Positions 1-9,361 are shown, numbered from the stretch's first letter. The stretch: 64,000 bases of DNA from Peribacillus cavernae (GCF_003989135.1 NZ_RYZZ01000005.1:1-64000), one strand, 5' to 3'. Translations and numbers: made by a program. The notes: generated by a model not told the origin, from the letters alone.

Positions 1-35
1 CTTCCACACTCTATGCGACTGCCCGTCGCACAAAT

Positions 36-57
36 AGCTGCCTATAAACAGGCAGCT
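36..57. terminator. hairpin, likely terminator
   Basis: Perfect 8-bp stem AGCTGCCT/AGGCAGCT with a 6-nt loop followed by a T/A-rich stretch on the plus strand. It lies at the window edge, so the gene it serves is not visible. Confidence 0.5.
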
Positions 58-174
58 GGATTATTATTAAATATACTATTAGCTGAGTCAACCAGCATTT
101 GCATCAACACCCTTTAAAGTGTTGGTTTATAAAAAAGTTTGATCATTTTCTGTCTGTGTTGTTCCCACACTTTA

Positions 175-484
175 CTACTTTAATACATGATTACGATTCC
201 TGCGTTCTTTGTTTGATTTCTTCCCATATAGATCCTGCAAACCAACGAACATCCCAACAATGGTACTTACAGCGACAAACATAAATACAAGCCCCCCACC
301 ATTGGCGGAAGGAGGGGCGGTTCTGGAACAACACTCCGAGGATCTGCTACCACAGCCGGACGGAACCAAGCAGGGCAAAGATACTTCCCTTTTGCACAGT
401 AAAATCGACTTTCTTAAGCACTTTCAGGTTTTTATAGGACTTTTCAAGACCATTGACAGAAATAGCTGTATCAGTTTGTATCAT
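175..484 (-). pseudogene. ABC transporter remnant: ATPase N-terminus fused to an unrelated tail
   Basis: A good ribosome site (AAGGAGG) precedes an ATG at 484. The first 38 or so residues read as an ABC ATPase start (ISVNGLEKSY... KVDFTVQKGSIFALLG), but the reading frame breaks exactly where the Walker A loop should be, near 365-375, and stops. In the next frame a short tail follows with a hydrophobic stretch (LVFMFVAVSTIVGMFVG) and a basic C-terminus, ending at 175. I read this as an internal deletion that joined the start of an ATPase gene to the end of another, possibly a permease. No Walker A, signature or Walker B survives, so no activity is expected. The identity of the tail is not known. 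Confidence 0.6.
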
Positions 485-585
485 ATTTGCATCCTCCTTG
501 ATTAAAAATGCTTGAGAATCCAACCCCAAATCCGATGACAATCATATAAATGATCAATAAGGCTCTGCCCGATTACGATCCTTCG

Positions 586-1314
586 CTACCATTTTGTATC
601 GCTGCCTTTCTGTTTGATTTTTGTTTTCACGGTCGAACCGTCGCTTTGTGAGAAATCAACGGAGTATTCAACCAATCCAATTTCACAGCCAGGGCCGATT
701 TTTACAGTATTTCCTCTGACGACTTCTGCTTTGGTATTTTCGAGGTAGATTTCATCACCCTCTATAACCTTGGCGGATAATGTCCCCTCTTCCTTTACAA
801 ATGGAATAAGCGATGCTTTTTTCTTTACGATTATTTTTCCTCCGCCAATTTCTTCTGCTGAGCTACAGCCATATCTGAGCCCAATTCTAATCGTCTCTGC
901 ATTTAGCAATCCTTTAATCTCAAAACTTCCTCTAGAATAAAAGGTGTCATACTCAACATCACCCTGAACTGATAAACTCCCTTTAATATCAGCCTTTTCA
1001 CCCGTTAATCGTCCCCCTGCATCCAGCATCCCGCGCATCTTCAATTGTTTTATTTGCACTTTTCCAGAAATGGACATTGTTCCCAAAACATGTGCCTCTC
1101 CCGAATCGATATTACCCTTTATTTCGGCTTCGCCATATACACTAAGGCAATCGGCTTTCACATTTTCCAATGATTCGCTTGTTCCATATATTTTAAAAAC
1201 AGAGCATTCCACATCACTAATGATGGTTCCTTCGCCCCTTATACTGATTTTGTCGTAACTCCCCCCTGGATAACTTCCAGAACCATTGATAATCAGGTTT
1301 TGATTTTTCACCAT
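586..1314 (-). CDS. bacF: bactofilin, BacF/YhbF type
   Basis: A 242-residue polymer-forming protein of the bactofilin family. It is rich in short glycine- and valine-bearing beta repeats (GEGTIISDVECSVFKIYGTS and similar), as expected for a right-handed beta-helix, and has no signal peptide or membrane segment. In B. subtilis the pair YhbE/YhbF (BacE/BacF) lies behind yhbD and has been linked to flagellar assembly; that role is transferred by family and gene order. The start is set at 1314 because a strong AGGGAGGGGG lies just before that ATG; the frame is open up to 1350 with an alternative start. It sits 13 nt after bacE in one operon and resembles it over its whole length, so the pair probably arose by duplication. 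Confidence 0.8.
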   Translation of the reverse strand: MVKNQNLIINGSGSYPGGSYDKISIRGEGTIISDVECSVFKIYGTSESLENVKADCLSVYGEAEIKGNIDSGEAHVLGTMSISGKVQIKQLKMRGMLDAGGRLTGEKADIKGSLSVQGDVEYDTFYSRGSFEIKGLLNAETIRIGLRYGCSSAEEIGGGKIIVKKKASLIPFVKEEGTLSAKVIEGDEIYLENTKAEVVRGNTVKIGPGCEIGLVEYSVDFSQSDGSTVKTKIKQKGSDTKW

Positions 1315-1327
1315 GAATTCCCCCTCC

Positions 1328-2068
1328 CTAAATCTTTCTGCTTTCTTCAATGATGGATTTTTTATCTTGTGTTAACGTTTCTGTATACTCTACAAGGCCG
1401 ATTTTGCAATTTGGACCTATCGTTACATCGTTGCCTCGGACTACTTTCGCAGCTGTATTCTCCAATTCAATATGATCGCCCTCAATAAGCTCAGTTTCTA
1501 ACATTGTTTGAAAAAGCGGCTTGAATAGCTGAGCAAACAAGGATGATTTTTGTTTGATCTTAATAGTTTGCCCGCCAATCTCTTGTGCATGGCATTCTCC
1601 ATAGATTTTGACGTCGACCAGATCCACATTTAAAAGTCCCCCAATTGTAAACTGACATTCTGCTTTGAATACATCCGCTTCACAATCTTTGTCAACCGTC
1701 AGCCTGCCGTGCACCTTCATATCTTCACTTTTCACACATCCATTAATGGAGGCACTGCCTGAAACTCGGAAATTGCGAGCCGAAATATCCCCGTCAACCA
1801 TTGCGCGACCTTCTACTTTTAGTGAATTTGAGGTGATCTTGCCAAAAAATTTCCCTTTCCCGCTCACTTTTGCATTTTTCGAATAAAGATTCCCGTTTAC
1901 AAAACCTGTTCCGTTACACTCGAAGTCCATACATTCAACATCACTATTAATCGTTCCTTTTCCATTTATGATAACGCGATGAAACTGGCCGCCGTTCGAT
2001 GCCCCGTACCCATTAATGGTCAAATCGCCTCTATTTTTCGTTTCCAATCGTCCATTCTCCTCTACCAT
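1328..2068 (-). CDS. bacE: bactofilin, BacE/YhbE type
   Basis: A 246-residue paralogue of the downstream gene with the same beta-repeat pattern (INGKGTINSDVECMDFECNG) and a matching C-terminal block (VVRGNDVTIGPNCKIGLVEY) that is nearly repeated in bacF. Bactofilins polymerise without nucleotide into cytosolic or membrane-bound filaments. The ATG at 2068 overlaps the stop of yhbD by 7 nt (ATGGTAG), which implies translational coupling; a TTG at 2095 is open in frame but has no clear ribosome site. Order yhbD-bacE-bacF matches B. subtilis yhbD-yhbE-yhbF. Confidence 0.8.
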   Translation of the reverse strand: MVEENGRLETKNRGDLTINGYGASNGGQFHRVIINGKGTINSDVECMDFECNGTGFVNGNLYSKNAKVSGKGKFFGKITSNSLKVEGRAMVDGDISARNFRVSGSASINGCVKSEDMKVHGRLTVDKDCEADVFKAECQFTIGGLLNVDLVDVKIYGECHAQEIGGQTIKIKQKSSLFAQLFKPLFQTMLETELIEGDHIELENTAAKVVRGNDVTIGPNCKIGLVEYTETLTQDKKSIIEESRKI

Positions 2069-2685
2069 AATTTCGCCTTTATTTCTTCTATACAATTCAG
2101 CAAAGAAAGCCGGGATACCATTCTTGTTCCTTTATCAAAATGAACAGCTTCCGCATTTACAAGCAATAAACAACTAGAAACACCCAGCTTTCGGACAATG
2201 ATTAATTCACAATCTTTTTGTTTAATTAAGGATCCACTCTCTTTTAAAACCTGCAAAAGCATTTTCCCTTCATCCAAATTAATATCTCCTGACTGAAGAA
2301 GCTTTTCGAGAATAAATATCTCCAGGATTCTTGAAAAATCAAATTGCGGCCCACCTTTTTCATTTTCCAAATAAAAGGTCAACACTTGTTCTGAAACAAT
2401 GTTACGTTTTATCAATTCATCTTGACCTAAGCTCAGCTCCGTTACATTCGGTGAAAACATATTTGCCAGCTCGTCTAATGAAAGGTTTTCCTTCATTGTT
2501 TGAATTTTATTGATTCGTTCAATGATTTTCTCTTTTGGAAAAAAGGTTTCTTGTCCTGTAAACGCCGATTTCCTGACAAACCATTCTTCCGGAATCAAAT
2601 CCTTCCGTTTCCATCTATAAAGCTGGCCATAGGAGATCCCCATCAACTCTAACAGTTCTTTTTTCGAAATTAATTCCTCACTCAT
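2062..2685 (-). CDS. yhbD: YhbD-like protein with N-terminal MerR-type helix-turn-helix (DUF4004)
   Basis: A 207-residue protein whose first 60 residues (LISKKELLELMGISYGQLYR then WKRKDLIPEEWF) look like a MerR-type winged helix that recognises its own operon or another target. The C-terminal part is not a known effector domain; the family is DUF4004. It heads the bactofilin operon and overlaps bacE. The link to bactofilins is conserved in Bacillus, but the function is not established. No metal-binding cysteine set is visible. Confidence 0.75.
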   Translation of the reverse strand: MSEELISKKELLELMGISYGQLYRWKRKDLIPEEWFVRKSAFTGQETFFPKEKIIERINKIQTMKENLSLDELANMFSPNVTELSLGQDELIKRNIVSEQVLTFYLENEKGGPQFDFSRILEIFILEKLLQSGDINLDEGKMLLQVLKESGSLIKQKDCELIIVRKLGVSSCLLLVNAEAVHFDKGTRMVSRLSLLNCIEEIKAKLW

Positions 2686-2787
2686 TTTGAAAAACCCCTT
2701 TTCTGTAACTAATGTAACATAACATTGTTATGCAGTAAAGTTACTTTTATAAATAGGCCGCTTTATGGGATTGTTGTGCCATTAATA

Positions 2788-2830
2788 TGTAAAATGACCT
2801 GTTCACAAAAAGTGAACAGGTCATTTTACA
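2788..2830. terminator. 19-bp perfect hairpin, bidirectional terminator
   Basis: Arms 2788-2806 and 2812-2830 are perfectly complementary with an AAAAA loop; the core is GACCTGTTCAC. The outer arms are A/T-rich on both sides, so it could stop transcription from either direction. It lies 100 nt upstream of yhbD and 320 nt past the glycosyltransferase. Confidence 0.65.
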
Positions 2831-2981
2831 TTCTTATTTTACTCCTCTCTTTCCATTCCATCCGTTGGATAATGCTTGAGGCAATAAACAAGCGATTGCA
2901 GAAATGAAATTATAATAAAGGTAAAAAAAGCAGATCAGAAGAAGTCTCCCGAGGGATTTATATCTGTATCTGATTCACTGT

Positions 2982-3003
2982 ATTAATCAAACGTTTGATT
3001 AAT
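2982..3003. repeat. 22-bp perfect palindrome, copy 1
   Basis: Half-site ATTAATCAAAC followed by its exact complement. A second identical copy is at 4369-4390. Similarity extends about 15 nt to the right of both copies (GGACTCTTTTCAAAT versus TGGCTCTCTTCAAAT). The shape suits a dimeric TetR-type repressor operator, but no such regulator gene is in the window. Confidence 0.7.
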
Positions 3004-3148
3004 GGACTCTTTTCAAATATGTTTTCAAAATTTGCATCATACACGAAAGTGACTGTGTTATCATTTTCGTCAACGATTGACGGAAGAAGTCTTTATTCTC
3101 CGTCAATCTATACTCTTTTTTTATGATTTCAGTTATCTTACCGCTATA

Positions 3149-4126
3149 TTATAAATGTTTGTACAAGTTTAAATAGCTATCGGCCTCTTTTTCTGCTGAA
3201 TAATGTTCAGTAACCCATTCTTTTGCTTGATGAACCACCTTTTCCCGTAAGGAGACGTTCTCTACAATTGAGTGAACTCCCTCTGCAAATCGATCCATCG
3301 TTTCATAAAGCCAGCCTGTTTGTTCATGTCGAATTAAATCTCTATTCGCTTCATTTGCTCTCGCGATGACAGGCCGCCCTATCGCCATCGCTTCCATAAG
3401 AGCAAGTGACTGTCCTTCAGATTGGGAGGTGTTAATCACGATTTGGGATTGATCGTACCAGATTTTCATAACCTCATAAGGAACTACTCCAGCATAATTC
3501 ATCCATTTACGCTGCCCAGCCTCTTTTTGTACCTCTCTATAAACGTCATTATCTAAATTCGCACCAAGAATCGTAAAACTCATATTCGGATATTCATAAA
3601 TTAACCTATCAAGTGCAGGAAGAATATGTAGAACATCTTTAACCGGACGTAAACCAGCGGGGAGAAGAATACGCGGGCTAAATTCCTCTTTTCTGGTTGA
3701 TATACTCCAAGGCAGCCAAATACCTTGAGGAATCACAACGGTTTTATCCATCCATTTTGCTGACAATTTTTCAACCTTCTCTTTTGCATCTTCCGTAAAA
3801 ACGGTAATATAGTTGGCGTTATTTAAGAAGGTCAACATTTCCTCATCTATACTTTCCTGCAAATCCAAATTAATATCCGTACCGCCCATGGTAACTACAT
3901 AGGGACGGTTTAAGCGGAAACTCTTTTCCTCGGCCCACTGTATAAATCGGGTAGCGTGCAAGATGTGAAATAGATCAGCATCAGGGTAATTCCAATTATC
4001 ATCCTCTAGGTAAGGAATGACAGAAGTGCTTATACTTTGCTGTTGTAAATAATGAACGATTCGCTTGATCGTTGTTGAGTTCCCTCTGGGTTGATTAAAA
4101 TAGGGAGCGAAAAATAAAATATGCAT
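3149..4126 (-). CDS. glycosyltransferase family 4
   Basis: A 325-residue GT-B fold enzyme. The N-terminal domain starts MHILFFAPYFNQPRGNSTTI, and the C-terminal domain carries the sugar-nucleotide motif SQSEGQSLALMEAMAIGRPV with the expected acidic and small residues. It lacks a signal peptide and membrane segments, so it is cytosolic or peripheral. The mid-part (MGGTDINLD) recalls the family of TIGR04348 glycosyltransferases, but I cannot assign a substrate. The ATG at 4126 has a GAGGGTG ribosome site; a GTG at 4135 is in frame. It stands alone, flanked on both sides by the same 22-bp palindrome. Confidence 0.75.
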   Translation of the reverse strand: MHILFFAPYFNQPRGNSTTIKRIVHYLQQQSISTSVIPYLEDDNWNYPDADLFHILHATRFIQWAEEKSFRLNRPYVVTMGGTDINLDLQESIDEEMLTFLNNANYITVFTEDAKEKVEKLSAKWMDKTVVIPQGIWLPWSISTRKEEFSPRILLPAGLRPVKDVLHILPALDRLIYEYPNMSFTILGANLDNDVYREVQKEAGQRKWMNYAGVVPYEVMKIWYDQSQIVINTSQSEGQSLALMEAMAIGRPVIARANEANRDLIRHEQTGWLYETMDRFAEGVHSIVENVSLREKVVHQAKEWVTEHYSAEKEADSYLNLYKHL

Positions 4127-4368
4127 GGTAATCACCCTCTTCCTACCTTCTTAAAAGCTATTTCCGTCAAAGTATTATATGGACATTGTTATGTCAAACA
4201 ACGAATTTTGAATGATTCGACTACCCCCTGCAGTATACCATCGTGGTACAACCCTTATGCAACGGGAGTTCTTCAGCAGTCGCAATCCCTTCCCGCTTTC
4301 CCCTGTATTAATTGCAATACAAACTAGCAATTATCGGCAGTCTAGTCATAATTAAGAGGTAAGAGTCT

Positions 4369-4390
4369 ATTAATCAAACGTTTGATTAAT
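4369..4390. repeat. 22-bp perfect palindrome, copy 2
   Basis: Identical to 2982-3003 and in the same relation to a CTCTTTTCAAAT-like flank. It lies about 240 nt upstream of the glycosyltransferase start, where an operator would be possible. The rest of 4127-4624 holds no gene I can support. Confidence 0.7.
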
Positions 4391-4488
4391 TGGCTCTCTT
4401 CAAATTTTACTAGATAATTAGAGCATACTAGTGAATGTAATACTTATTTATGAAAGTAGGGACGAGTTCAGTTTCCTAAACAATGAGA

Positions 4489-4523
4489 AAGGCCCAAAAG
4501 AGATTCTTTCTCTTTTGGGCCTT
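4489..4523. terminator. terminator downstream of lipoprotein gene
   Basis: Stem AAGGCCCAAAAGAGA (4489-4503) pairs perfectly with 4509-4523 around a 5-nt loop. It lies 100 nt past the lipoprotein stop, with T-rich sequence on either side. Confidence 0.75.
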
Positions 4524-4624
4524 CTTATCATAAAAAGGTAGTAAGAACACAAATGATCTAATCACAGTCAACACGAAATAATGACTAGTTGCTCCGGAAT
4601 CATTTATACTTATTTTTACGACCA

Positions 4625-5290
4625 TCAAAAATCAATTTTGATCTTTCTACCTTTTTCAATACTTTTTCCATTTTTATCAACAGCATCACTCGTTAACAGC
4701 TCTACACTTTTTATATCTTCTGTGTTTGTGTCAGTAAGAATGAAACCTATATTCCCTTTGTTATCGCCGTTTTCCGCAATTTCTCCATTTAGTTCCTCTA
4801 AATAAATGTCATCTTCCCACATTTTATGTTCGCCGCTGTTCATCTTTAATTGAGCGATAGGAGTAAATTTCACTTTCTCCTTTGAGGTATTTTTGAATTC
4901 AACTCCTATCTTTACAACATCAAATTCTTCTTCCTGGGTATAGGAATGGAAAAAGTCAATCATGCTGTAATCAGGTACAAAATGCATCACCTTTACTTCT
5001 TTTACAGTTAAGTCCATCGGTCCTACCTTAATCGGTTCGTTTACTTTTTTATACGCCTTTAAGGTAAGCTTTCCTTTATCATCCGAAATCGTTTGTCCTG
5101 CTTCCGTAAGCTTGAGGTCGTCTGTTATTTGCGGATTTGGGACATATACCTCATCTTTTACTTTAAGTTGCGGCTTTTCTGTTGCCACTTTTTCTGCATG
5201 TTCTCCAGAAGCCTGTTGTTCTCCACCGTTTCCTGAACTGCATCCGGCAAGGACATTCAGTAAAATAAAGATAAAGATAATCTTTTTCAA
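4625..5290 (-). CDS. secreted lipoprotein of unknown function
   Basis: A 221-residue protein with a lipoprotein signal peptide: KK, a hydrophobic stretch and the lipobox LAGC at residues 14-17, so it should be anchored to the outer face of the membrane through Cys17. The mature part is acidic and has an immunoglobulin-like beta pattern (VKEVKVMHF ... EFDVVKIGVEFKNTSKEKV) as in DUF4352-type proteins, which are often extracellular and of unknown role. It has its own terminator and sits next to the phosphatase gene in the same direction but behind that gene's terminator, so it is probably a separate unit. Confidence 0.7.
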   Translation of the reverse strand: MKKIIFIFILLNVLAGCSSGNGGEQQASGEHAEKVATEKPQLKVKDEVYVPNPQITDDLKLTEAGQTISDDKGKLTLKAYKKVNEPIKVGPMDLTVKEVKVMHFVPDYSMIDFFHSYTQEEEFDVVKIGVEFKNTSKEKVKFTPIAQLKMNSGEHKMWEDDIYLEELNGEIAENGDNKGNIGFILTDTNTEDIKSVELLTSDAVDKNGKSIEKGRKIKIDF

Positions 5291-5324
5291 AGTAATCCTC
5301 CTTCTTTCACTCGTAATAAAAGCA

Positions 5325-5347
5325 CCCGTTGCTTATCAAGCAACGGG
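5325..5347 (-). terminator. terminator of alkaline phosphatase gene
   Basis: Stem CCCGTTGCTT/AAGCAACGGG with a short loop, followed on the minus strand by TGCTTTTATT. It begins 27 nt after the phoB stop. Confidence 0.8.
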
Positions 5348-5373
5348 ACTATTATTTTTTCAATCGCATTCAT

Positions 5374-6759
5374 TTATTTTCTTTTTTCATCTGCTAAAAG
5401 ATCAAAGATAATTTCTGCGTGGTCCGTATTATCGACTTGGCCGGCAAATCGTTCTTTATTAGGGCCAAACGCGTATACAGGAACGTCTTCGCCAGTGTGG
5501 CCGCCCGTTGTCCATCCAGTATGGGAGCGCTTGTTAAAGATGTTTTCAATGGCATTATCAATATCTGTAACCTGTTTCTTCTGTGCTGCATCCTTCACGG
5601 ACTGAATTTCTTCGTTTGTTAACGCTACCTTAGTTTGGTCGATATATTTTTTTAGCGTTTGTTCAACGTCTGCACCCTTTGCAATTTCATTAGCCATGAA
5701 ATCCGGCGTGCGTTTTGCTGCTTTAATTGGCTCGCCGAACCAGTTATAAATGCCGTCTGCACCGATGGAGTATCCGCCGGTTGAGTGGTCGGCCGTTGCG
5801 ATCACTAATGTATTCTTATCCTTTTTGGCAAACTCGATGGCTGCTTTATAGGCTTTCTCAAAGTCTTCCATTTCACTCATCGCAGACACAATGTCATTAT
5901 CATGACCGGCCCAGTCAACCTGGCTTCCCTCGATCATGAGGAAGAATCCGTCTTTGTCTTTATTAAGCCGCTCTACTGCTGATTTCGTCATTACTTCTAA
6001 AGAAGGAGTATCCTCTGTACGGTCCATCATCTTCGGAAGGCCGCCAGGAGCAAACAGTCCAAGTACCTGCTCATTTTTATCCTTTAAAAGCTGCTGTTTA
6101 TTGGTAACATAGCTGTATCCATCTTTTTTGAAAGCTTCAGGAAGATTGGCATCGGGACGCTCAAAGTTTGATTTTCCACCGCCGAGAAGAACGTCAATTT
6201 TATGTTTGCCGTTAATTAATTCTTTGTAATAGTCGTCTGCAATGGAATTCATATTCTTTCGGTTTTCATCGTGGGCTCCGAATGACGCAGGTGTTGCGTG
6301 GGTGATTTCCGAGGTAGCCACAAGCCCGGTTGCTTTACCCTTTTCTTTTGCAGCTTCTAATACAGTTTTTACCTCGGATTTATCATTATCCACCCCGATC
6401 GCTGCATTATACGTTTTTACACCGGCAGACATTGCGGTTGCTGCTGAAGCAGAGTCCGTAACGTTTTGGCCGGGATCTTCAGGATAAGTCATCTGCTGGC
6501 CGACCAGATATTTATCAAATTCCGTTTTCTCCGCAACAGGTGTGGATGGATTATCTTTCAAGTAACGATATGCGGAAGTATAAGAAACACCCATTCCATC
6601 CCCGATCAGAAAGATAACGTTTTTAACTTCTGAATCGTTGCTTTTTGCTTCTTTTGCTTGTACATCTTGAGTTGCTGCTGTCCCCATCAAGCTTCCAAAC
6701 GCCACCGTGGACAATACCGCGATTGGCAAAATTCTTTTTTTAAATGTGTGCTTAAACAA
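5374..6759 (-). CDS. phoB: alkaline phosphatase (PhoB/PhoA family)
   Basis: A 461-residue secreted phosphomonoesterase, very close in length and sequence to B. subtilis PhoB. A signal peptide (KKR, hydrophobic core, AXA-like cleavage near residue 30-35) sends it out of the cell. Metal site and nucleophile motifs are present: LIGDGMG near residue 51-57, TDSASAATAMSAG with the catalytic Ser103, EGSQVDWAGHDND, and ATADHSTGG and TGGHTGED near the end, which supply zinc ligands. It releases phosphate from organic esters under phosphate starvation. A clear Pho box lies upstream, so control by PhoPR is expected. The gene is a single transcription unit. Confidence 0.9.
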   Translation of the reverse strand: MFKHTFKKRILPIAVLSTVAFGSLMGTAATQDVQAKEAKSNDSEVKNVIFLIGDGMGVSYTSAYRYLKDNPSTPVAEKTEFDKYLVGQQMTYPEDPGQNVTDSASAATAMSAGVKTYNAAIGVDNDKSEVKTVLEAAKEKGKATGLVATSEITHATPASFGAHDENRKNMNSIADDYYKELINGKHKIDVLLGGGKSNFERPDANLPEAFKKDGYSYVTNKQQLLKDKNEQVLGLFAPGGLPKMMDRTEDTPSLEVMTKSAVERLNKDKDGFFLMIEGSQVDWAGHDNDIVSAMSEMEDFEKAYKAAIEFAKKDKNTLVIATADHSTGGYSIGADGIYNWFGEPIKAAKRTPDFMANEIAKGADVEQTLKKYIDQTKVALTNEEIQSVKDAAQKKQVTDIDNAIENIFNKRSHTGWTTGGHTGEDVPVYAFGPNKERFAGQVDNTDHAEIIFDLLADEKRK

Positions 6760-6814
6760 AAGAATAACCTCCTCAAGTAGTTTACGATTCTATAAGTAAA
6801 CTATAGATCGAAAC

Positions 6815-6842
6815 TATTAAGCTGTTATTAAGGAAATGTTAA
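6815..6842 (-). promoter_or_regulatory. Pho box (PhoP-binding direct repeats) before phoB
   Basis: On the minus strand TTAACA, TTAATA and TTAATA follow each other with exactly 11-nt spacing, matching the TT(A/C/T)A(C/T)A repeat bound by PhoP. A -10-like TATAGT lies just downstream. The rest of 6843-7120 shows no gene. Confidence 0.8.
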
Positions 6843-7125
6843 GATCCTTCAAGATTATACTGCATTTTGCAGAACTTCTGAATCGTTTCCCAACGATATA
6901 GTTATACATAGCCGGCACCAAATCTTTGGAAAAAATCCGCTCATTTCGTAAACGCCTGTCCATTCAAATAGTACAAGAAATCATACACTAGTTAATGGAT
7001 GCTGCAGCAACCTTAACTTTTAAATAGAAGTAGATTTTATAAACACGATTAGTCTTAATTTTAGCTGGTTCCTTTTTTCTTAAAACTTGTACAGAAAAAA
7101 AGGGGAAAAGGATAATATAAACCTG

Positions 7126-7160
7126 CATTCCTTCCCCCCCCCCGCTTAAAGCAAGGAATG
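7126..7160. terminator. hairpin containing a C10 tract
   Basis: CATTCCTT (7126-7133) pairs with AAGGAATG (7153-7160); ten consecutive C residues (7134-7143) lie in the loop region. It may end transcription from the ars operon, 80 nt upstream of it on the minus strand, or be unrelated. Confidence 0.4.
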
Positions 7161-7242
7161 TCTCATATTATTTAGCGTTTTTTACCCATTAATATAAATA
7201 CCCCCATAAAGAATAGCCGGTATTTCTCCCGGCATTTGTATG

Positions 7243-7662
7243 TTATTTCCCCATTTCAGCAAACTGCTTGATACGTTCTCCTATTTCATCACGTACACGC
7301 TGGAAGACCGTCCATTTCTCTTCATCCGTTCCTTCTGCTTTTGCAGGGTCGTCAAATCCCCAATGGTCACGTTTAACATGTGGAGGTGTCATTGGGCACT
7401 TATCCGCTGCATCTCCGCATAAAGTTACAACAAAATCAGCGTTGTTCAGAATTTCAGTATCAATGATGTTTGATGTTTGACTGGAGATGTCAATGCCTAC
7501 TTCTTTCATTGCCTTAACCGCATTTGGATTTAGACCATGCGCTTCGATACCAGCACTTAGTACTTGCCACTCGCCCGCTAAATATTTCTTTCCCCATCCT
7601 TCCGCCATTTGGCTCCGACAAGAGTTACCTGTACATAAGAAGTAAATTGTTTTTTTAGCCAT
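7243..7662 (-). CDS. arsC: arsenate reductase, thioredoxin-coupled
   Basis: A 139-residue low-molecular-weight-phosphatase-fold reductase that turns arsenate into arsenite. The P-loop CTGNSCR starts at Cys10, and the redox relay pair Cys82 and Cys89 sits in [10 protein letters not shown], which is the complete cysteine triad of the Staphylococcus/Bacillus type. A conserved DDPA(K) block follows. It is the last gene of arsR-arsB-arsC, and the arsenite it makes is the substrate of ArsB. Confidence 0.93.
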   Translation of the reverse strand: MAKKTIYFLCTGNSCRSQMAEGWGKKYLAGEWQVLSAGIEAHGLNPNAVKAMKEVGIDISSQTSNIIDTEILNNADFVVTLCGDAADKCPMTPPHVKRDHWGFDDPAKAEGTDEEKWTVFQRVRDEIGERIKQFAEMGK

Positions 7663-7693
7663 GTTGAATTTCTCCTTTGTTAGTAAAGTTAGT

Positions 7694-8992
7694 TTAATGA
7701 ATAATCAGTAACCATATATATAATCCAACTAATGTAATAAACAATGTGGGGATGGTTAAAATAATTCCTGTTTTAAAGTAGGTGCCCCAAGAGATTTTCA
7801 CACCTTTTAGTGATAATACGTGCAGCCATAATAAGGTCGCTAAAGAACCAATTGGAGTAATTTTCGGCCCTAAATCCGATCCAATAACATTGGCATAAAT
7901 AAGTGCTTCCTTTATCACTCCGGTTGTATTCGTATCTGAAATTGCAAGTGCGTCAATCATCACTGTTGGCATGTTATTCATGACGGATGAAAGAATAGCT
8001 GCAATGAATCCCATACCTACCGTAGCGGTAAATAACCCTTTATCGGCTGTCAGTTGAATTAGATCAGCTAATATATTCGTTAACCCGACATTACGCAAGC
8101 TGTAAACAACTACATACATTCCAATCGAGAAAAAGACGATTGCCCAAGGTGCTCCTTTTATAACCGTTTTAGTGCTAACCGCATGACTTCTTCTAGCCAT
8201 CAAAAGGAAGAAAATAGCGACAATACCTGCAATGATTGAGACAGGAATTCCTGTAAATTCACTAGCAAAATAACCAATAAGCAGAACTCCTAATACAATC
8301 CAAGATAAACGAAACATCTTTTCGTCACGAATGGCTTCAACTGGTTTTTTAAGGTGGGATACATCATAGTTCTTCGGAATGTTCTTACGGAAAAAGAGAT
8401 ATAAAACCAAAATACTAGCTCCAAGTGAAAAGAGGTTTGGAATGATCATTCTTGAAGCAAACTCGACAAATCCAATTCCGAAAAAGTCTGCTGATACAAT
8501 ATTCACAAGGTTACTAACAACTAATGGAAGTGAAGTTGTATCTGCAATAAAACCACTGGCTATGATAAATGGAAAGACCATTTTTTCACTGAAATTCAAG
8601 TTTCGAACCATAGCTAATACAATTGGTGTAAGAATAAGAGCAGCACCATCGTTTGCGAAAAAAGCAGCAACGATTGCTCCTAGAATACTTACATACACAA
8701 ACATCCTTACTCCATTTCCTTTTGCTGCTTTAGCCATATGCAATGCTGACCATTCAAAAAACCCTATCTCATCTAAAATAAGGGATATAATGATAATTGC
8801 AACAAATGCTAAAGTTGCGTTCCACACAATGGATGTGACGTCTATAACATCTTTAAAATCAACTACACCAACAAGCAGAGCCAATATTGCTCCACCACAT
8901 GCCGACCAGCCAATTCCTAAACCTTTCGGCTGCCAAATAACTAGGGTTAGTGTGGCCAAAAAGATAAGAATGGCTAAAGTAACAGAAATCAT
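7694..8992 (-). CDS. arsB: arsenite efflux permease ArsB
   Basis: A 432-residue integral membrane protein with about 11-12 hydrophobic segments and the ArsB/NhaD-type signatures ([20 protein letters not shown] near residue 110-130 and [16 protein letters not shown] in the second half). It exports arsenite, driven by the membrane potential or with an ArsA ATPase, which is absent here. It lies 21 nt after arsR and 31 nt before arsC, so co-transcription is expected. Confidence 0.92.
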   Translation of the reverse strand: MISVTLAILIFLATLTLVIWQPKGLGIGWSACGGAILALLVGVVDFKDVIDVTSIVWNATLAFVAIIIISLILDEIGFFEWSALHMAKAAKGNGVRMFVYVSILGAIVAAFFANDGAALILTPIVLAMVRNLNFSEKMVFPFIIASGFIADTTSLPLVVSNLVNIVSADFFGIGFVEFASRMIIPNLFSLGASILVLYLFFRKNIPKNYDVSHLKKPVEAIRDEKMFRLSWIVLGVLLIGYFASEFTGIPVSIIAGIVAIFFLLMARRSHAVSTKTVIKGAPWAIVFFSIGMYVVVYSLRNVGLTNILADLIQLTADKGLFTATVGMGFIAAILSSVMNNMPTVMIDALAISDTNTTGVIKEALIYANVIGSDLGPKITPIGSLATLLWLHVLSLKGVKISWGTYFKTGIILTIPTLFITLVGLYIWLLIIH

Positions 8993-9013
8993 TATTGTTA
9001 TACCTCCATGTTG

Positions 9014-9361
9014 TTAGTCACAAGATATACGTTTACCTTGTACTTCTAATTCTTCTAATTTATATTGTTGGCTTGGCAGCTCACTGATAATAGTTGTAAC
9101 AAAGGAGTAGTATGGATGCATTGGATTTAACGAGTAAAAAATCCATTGGCCTTTTCTGGATTCTTTAACTATTCCACTATCTTTTAACTTCCTTAAATGC
9201 TGACTAATTGCTGGCTGGCTCATCTCGAAAAGAGCAACAAACTCACAAACACAACATTCGTGCTCAGCCATAATTTTAACCATCGTTAAACGCGTTTTGT
9301 CCCCTAAAAGTTTAAGGATGCTTGCGGCGGTTTCCACATCTATATCTTGTTTGGTTTCCAT
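9014..9361 (-). CDS. arsR: arsenic-responsive repressor ArsR
   Basis: A 115-residue winged-helix repressor. The metalloid site ECCVCEF lies at the start of the recognition region, followed by the DNA helix MSQPAISQHLRKLKDSGIV. It should bind the ars promoter and leave it when As(III) or Sb(III) binds the cysteines. The start at 9361 follows AGGAGGT; an upstream in-frame start at 9382 has no such support. A TATAAG-N6-CTTATA palindrome upstream is the likely operator. Confidence 0.9.
   Translation of the reverse strand: METKQDIDVETAASILKLLGDKTRLTMVKIMAEHECCVCEFVALFEMSQPAISQHLRKLKDSGIVKESRKGQWIFYSLNPMHPYYSFVTTIISELPSQQYKLEELEVQGKRISCD

Noticed and set aside
4230-4270. T-box-like GGGTTGTACCACG on the minus strand
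   Set aside because: No specifier stem, no antiterminator/terminator pair and no aminoacyl or amino-acid gene follows.
8379-9017. 212-codon plus-strand open frame opposite arsB
   Set aside because: Antisense to the ArsB membrane segments; no initiation signal.
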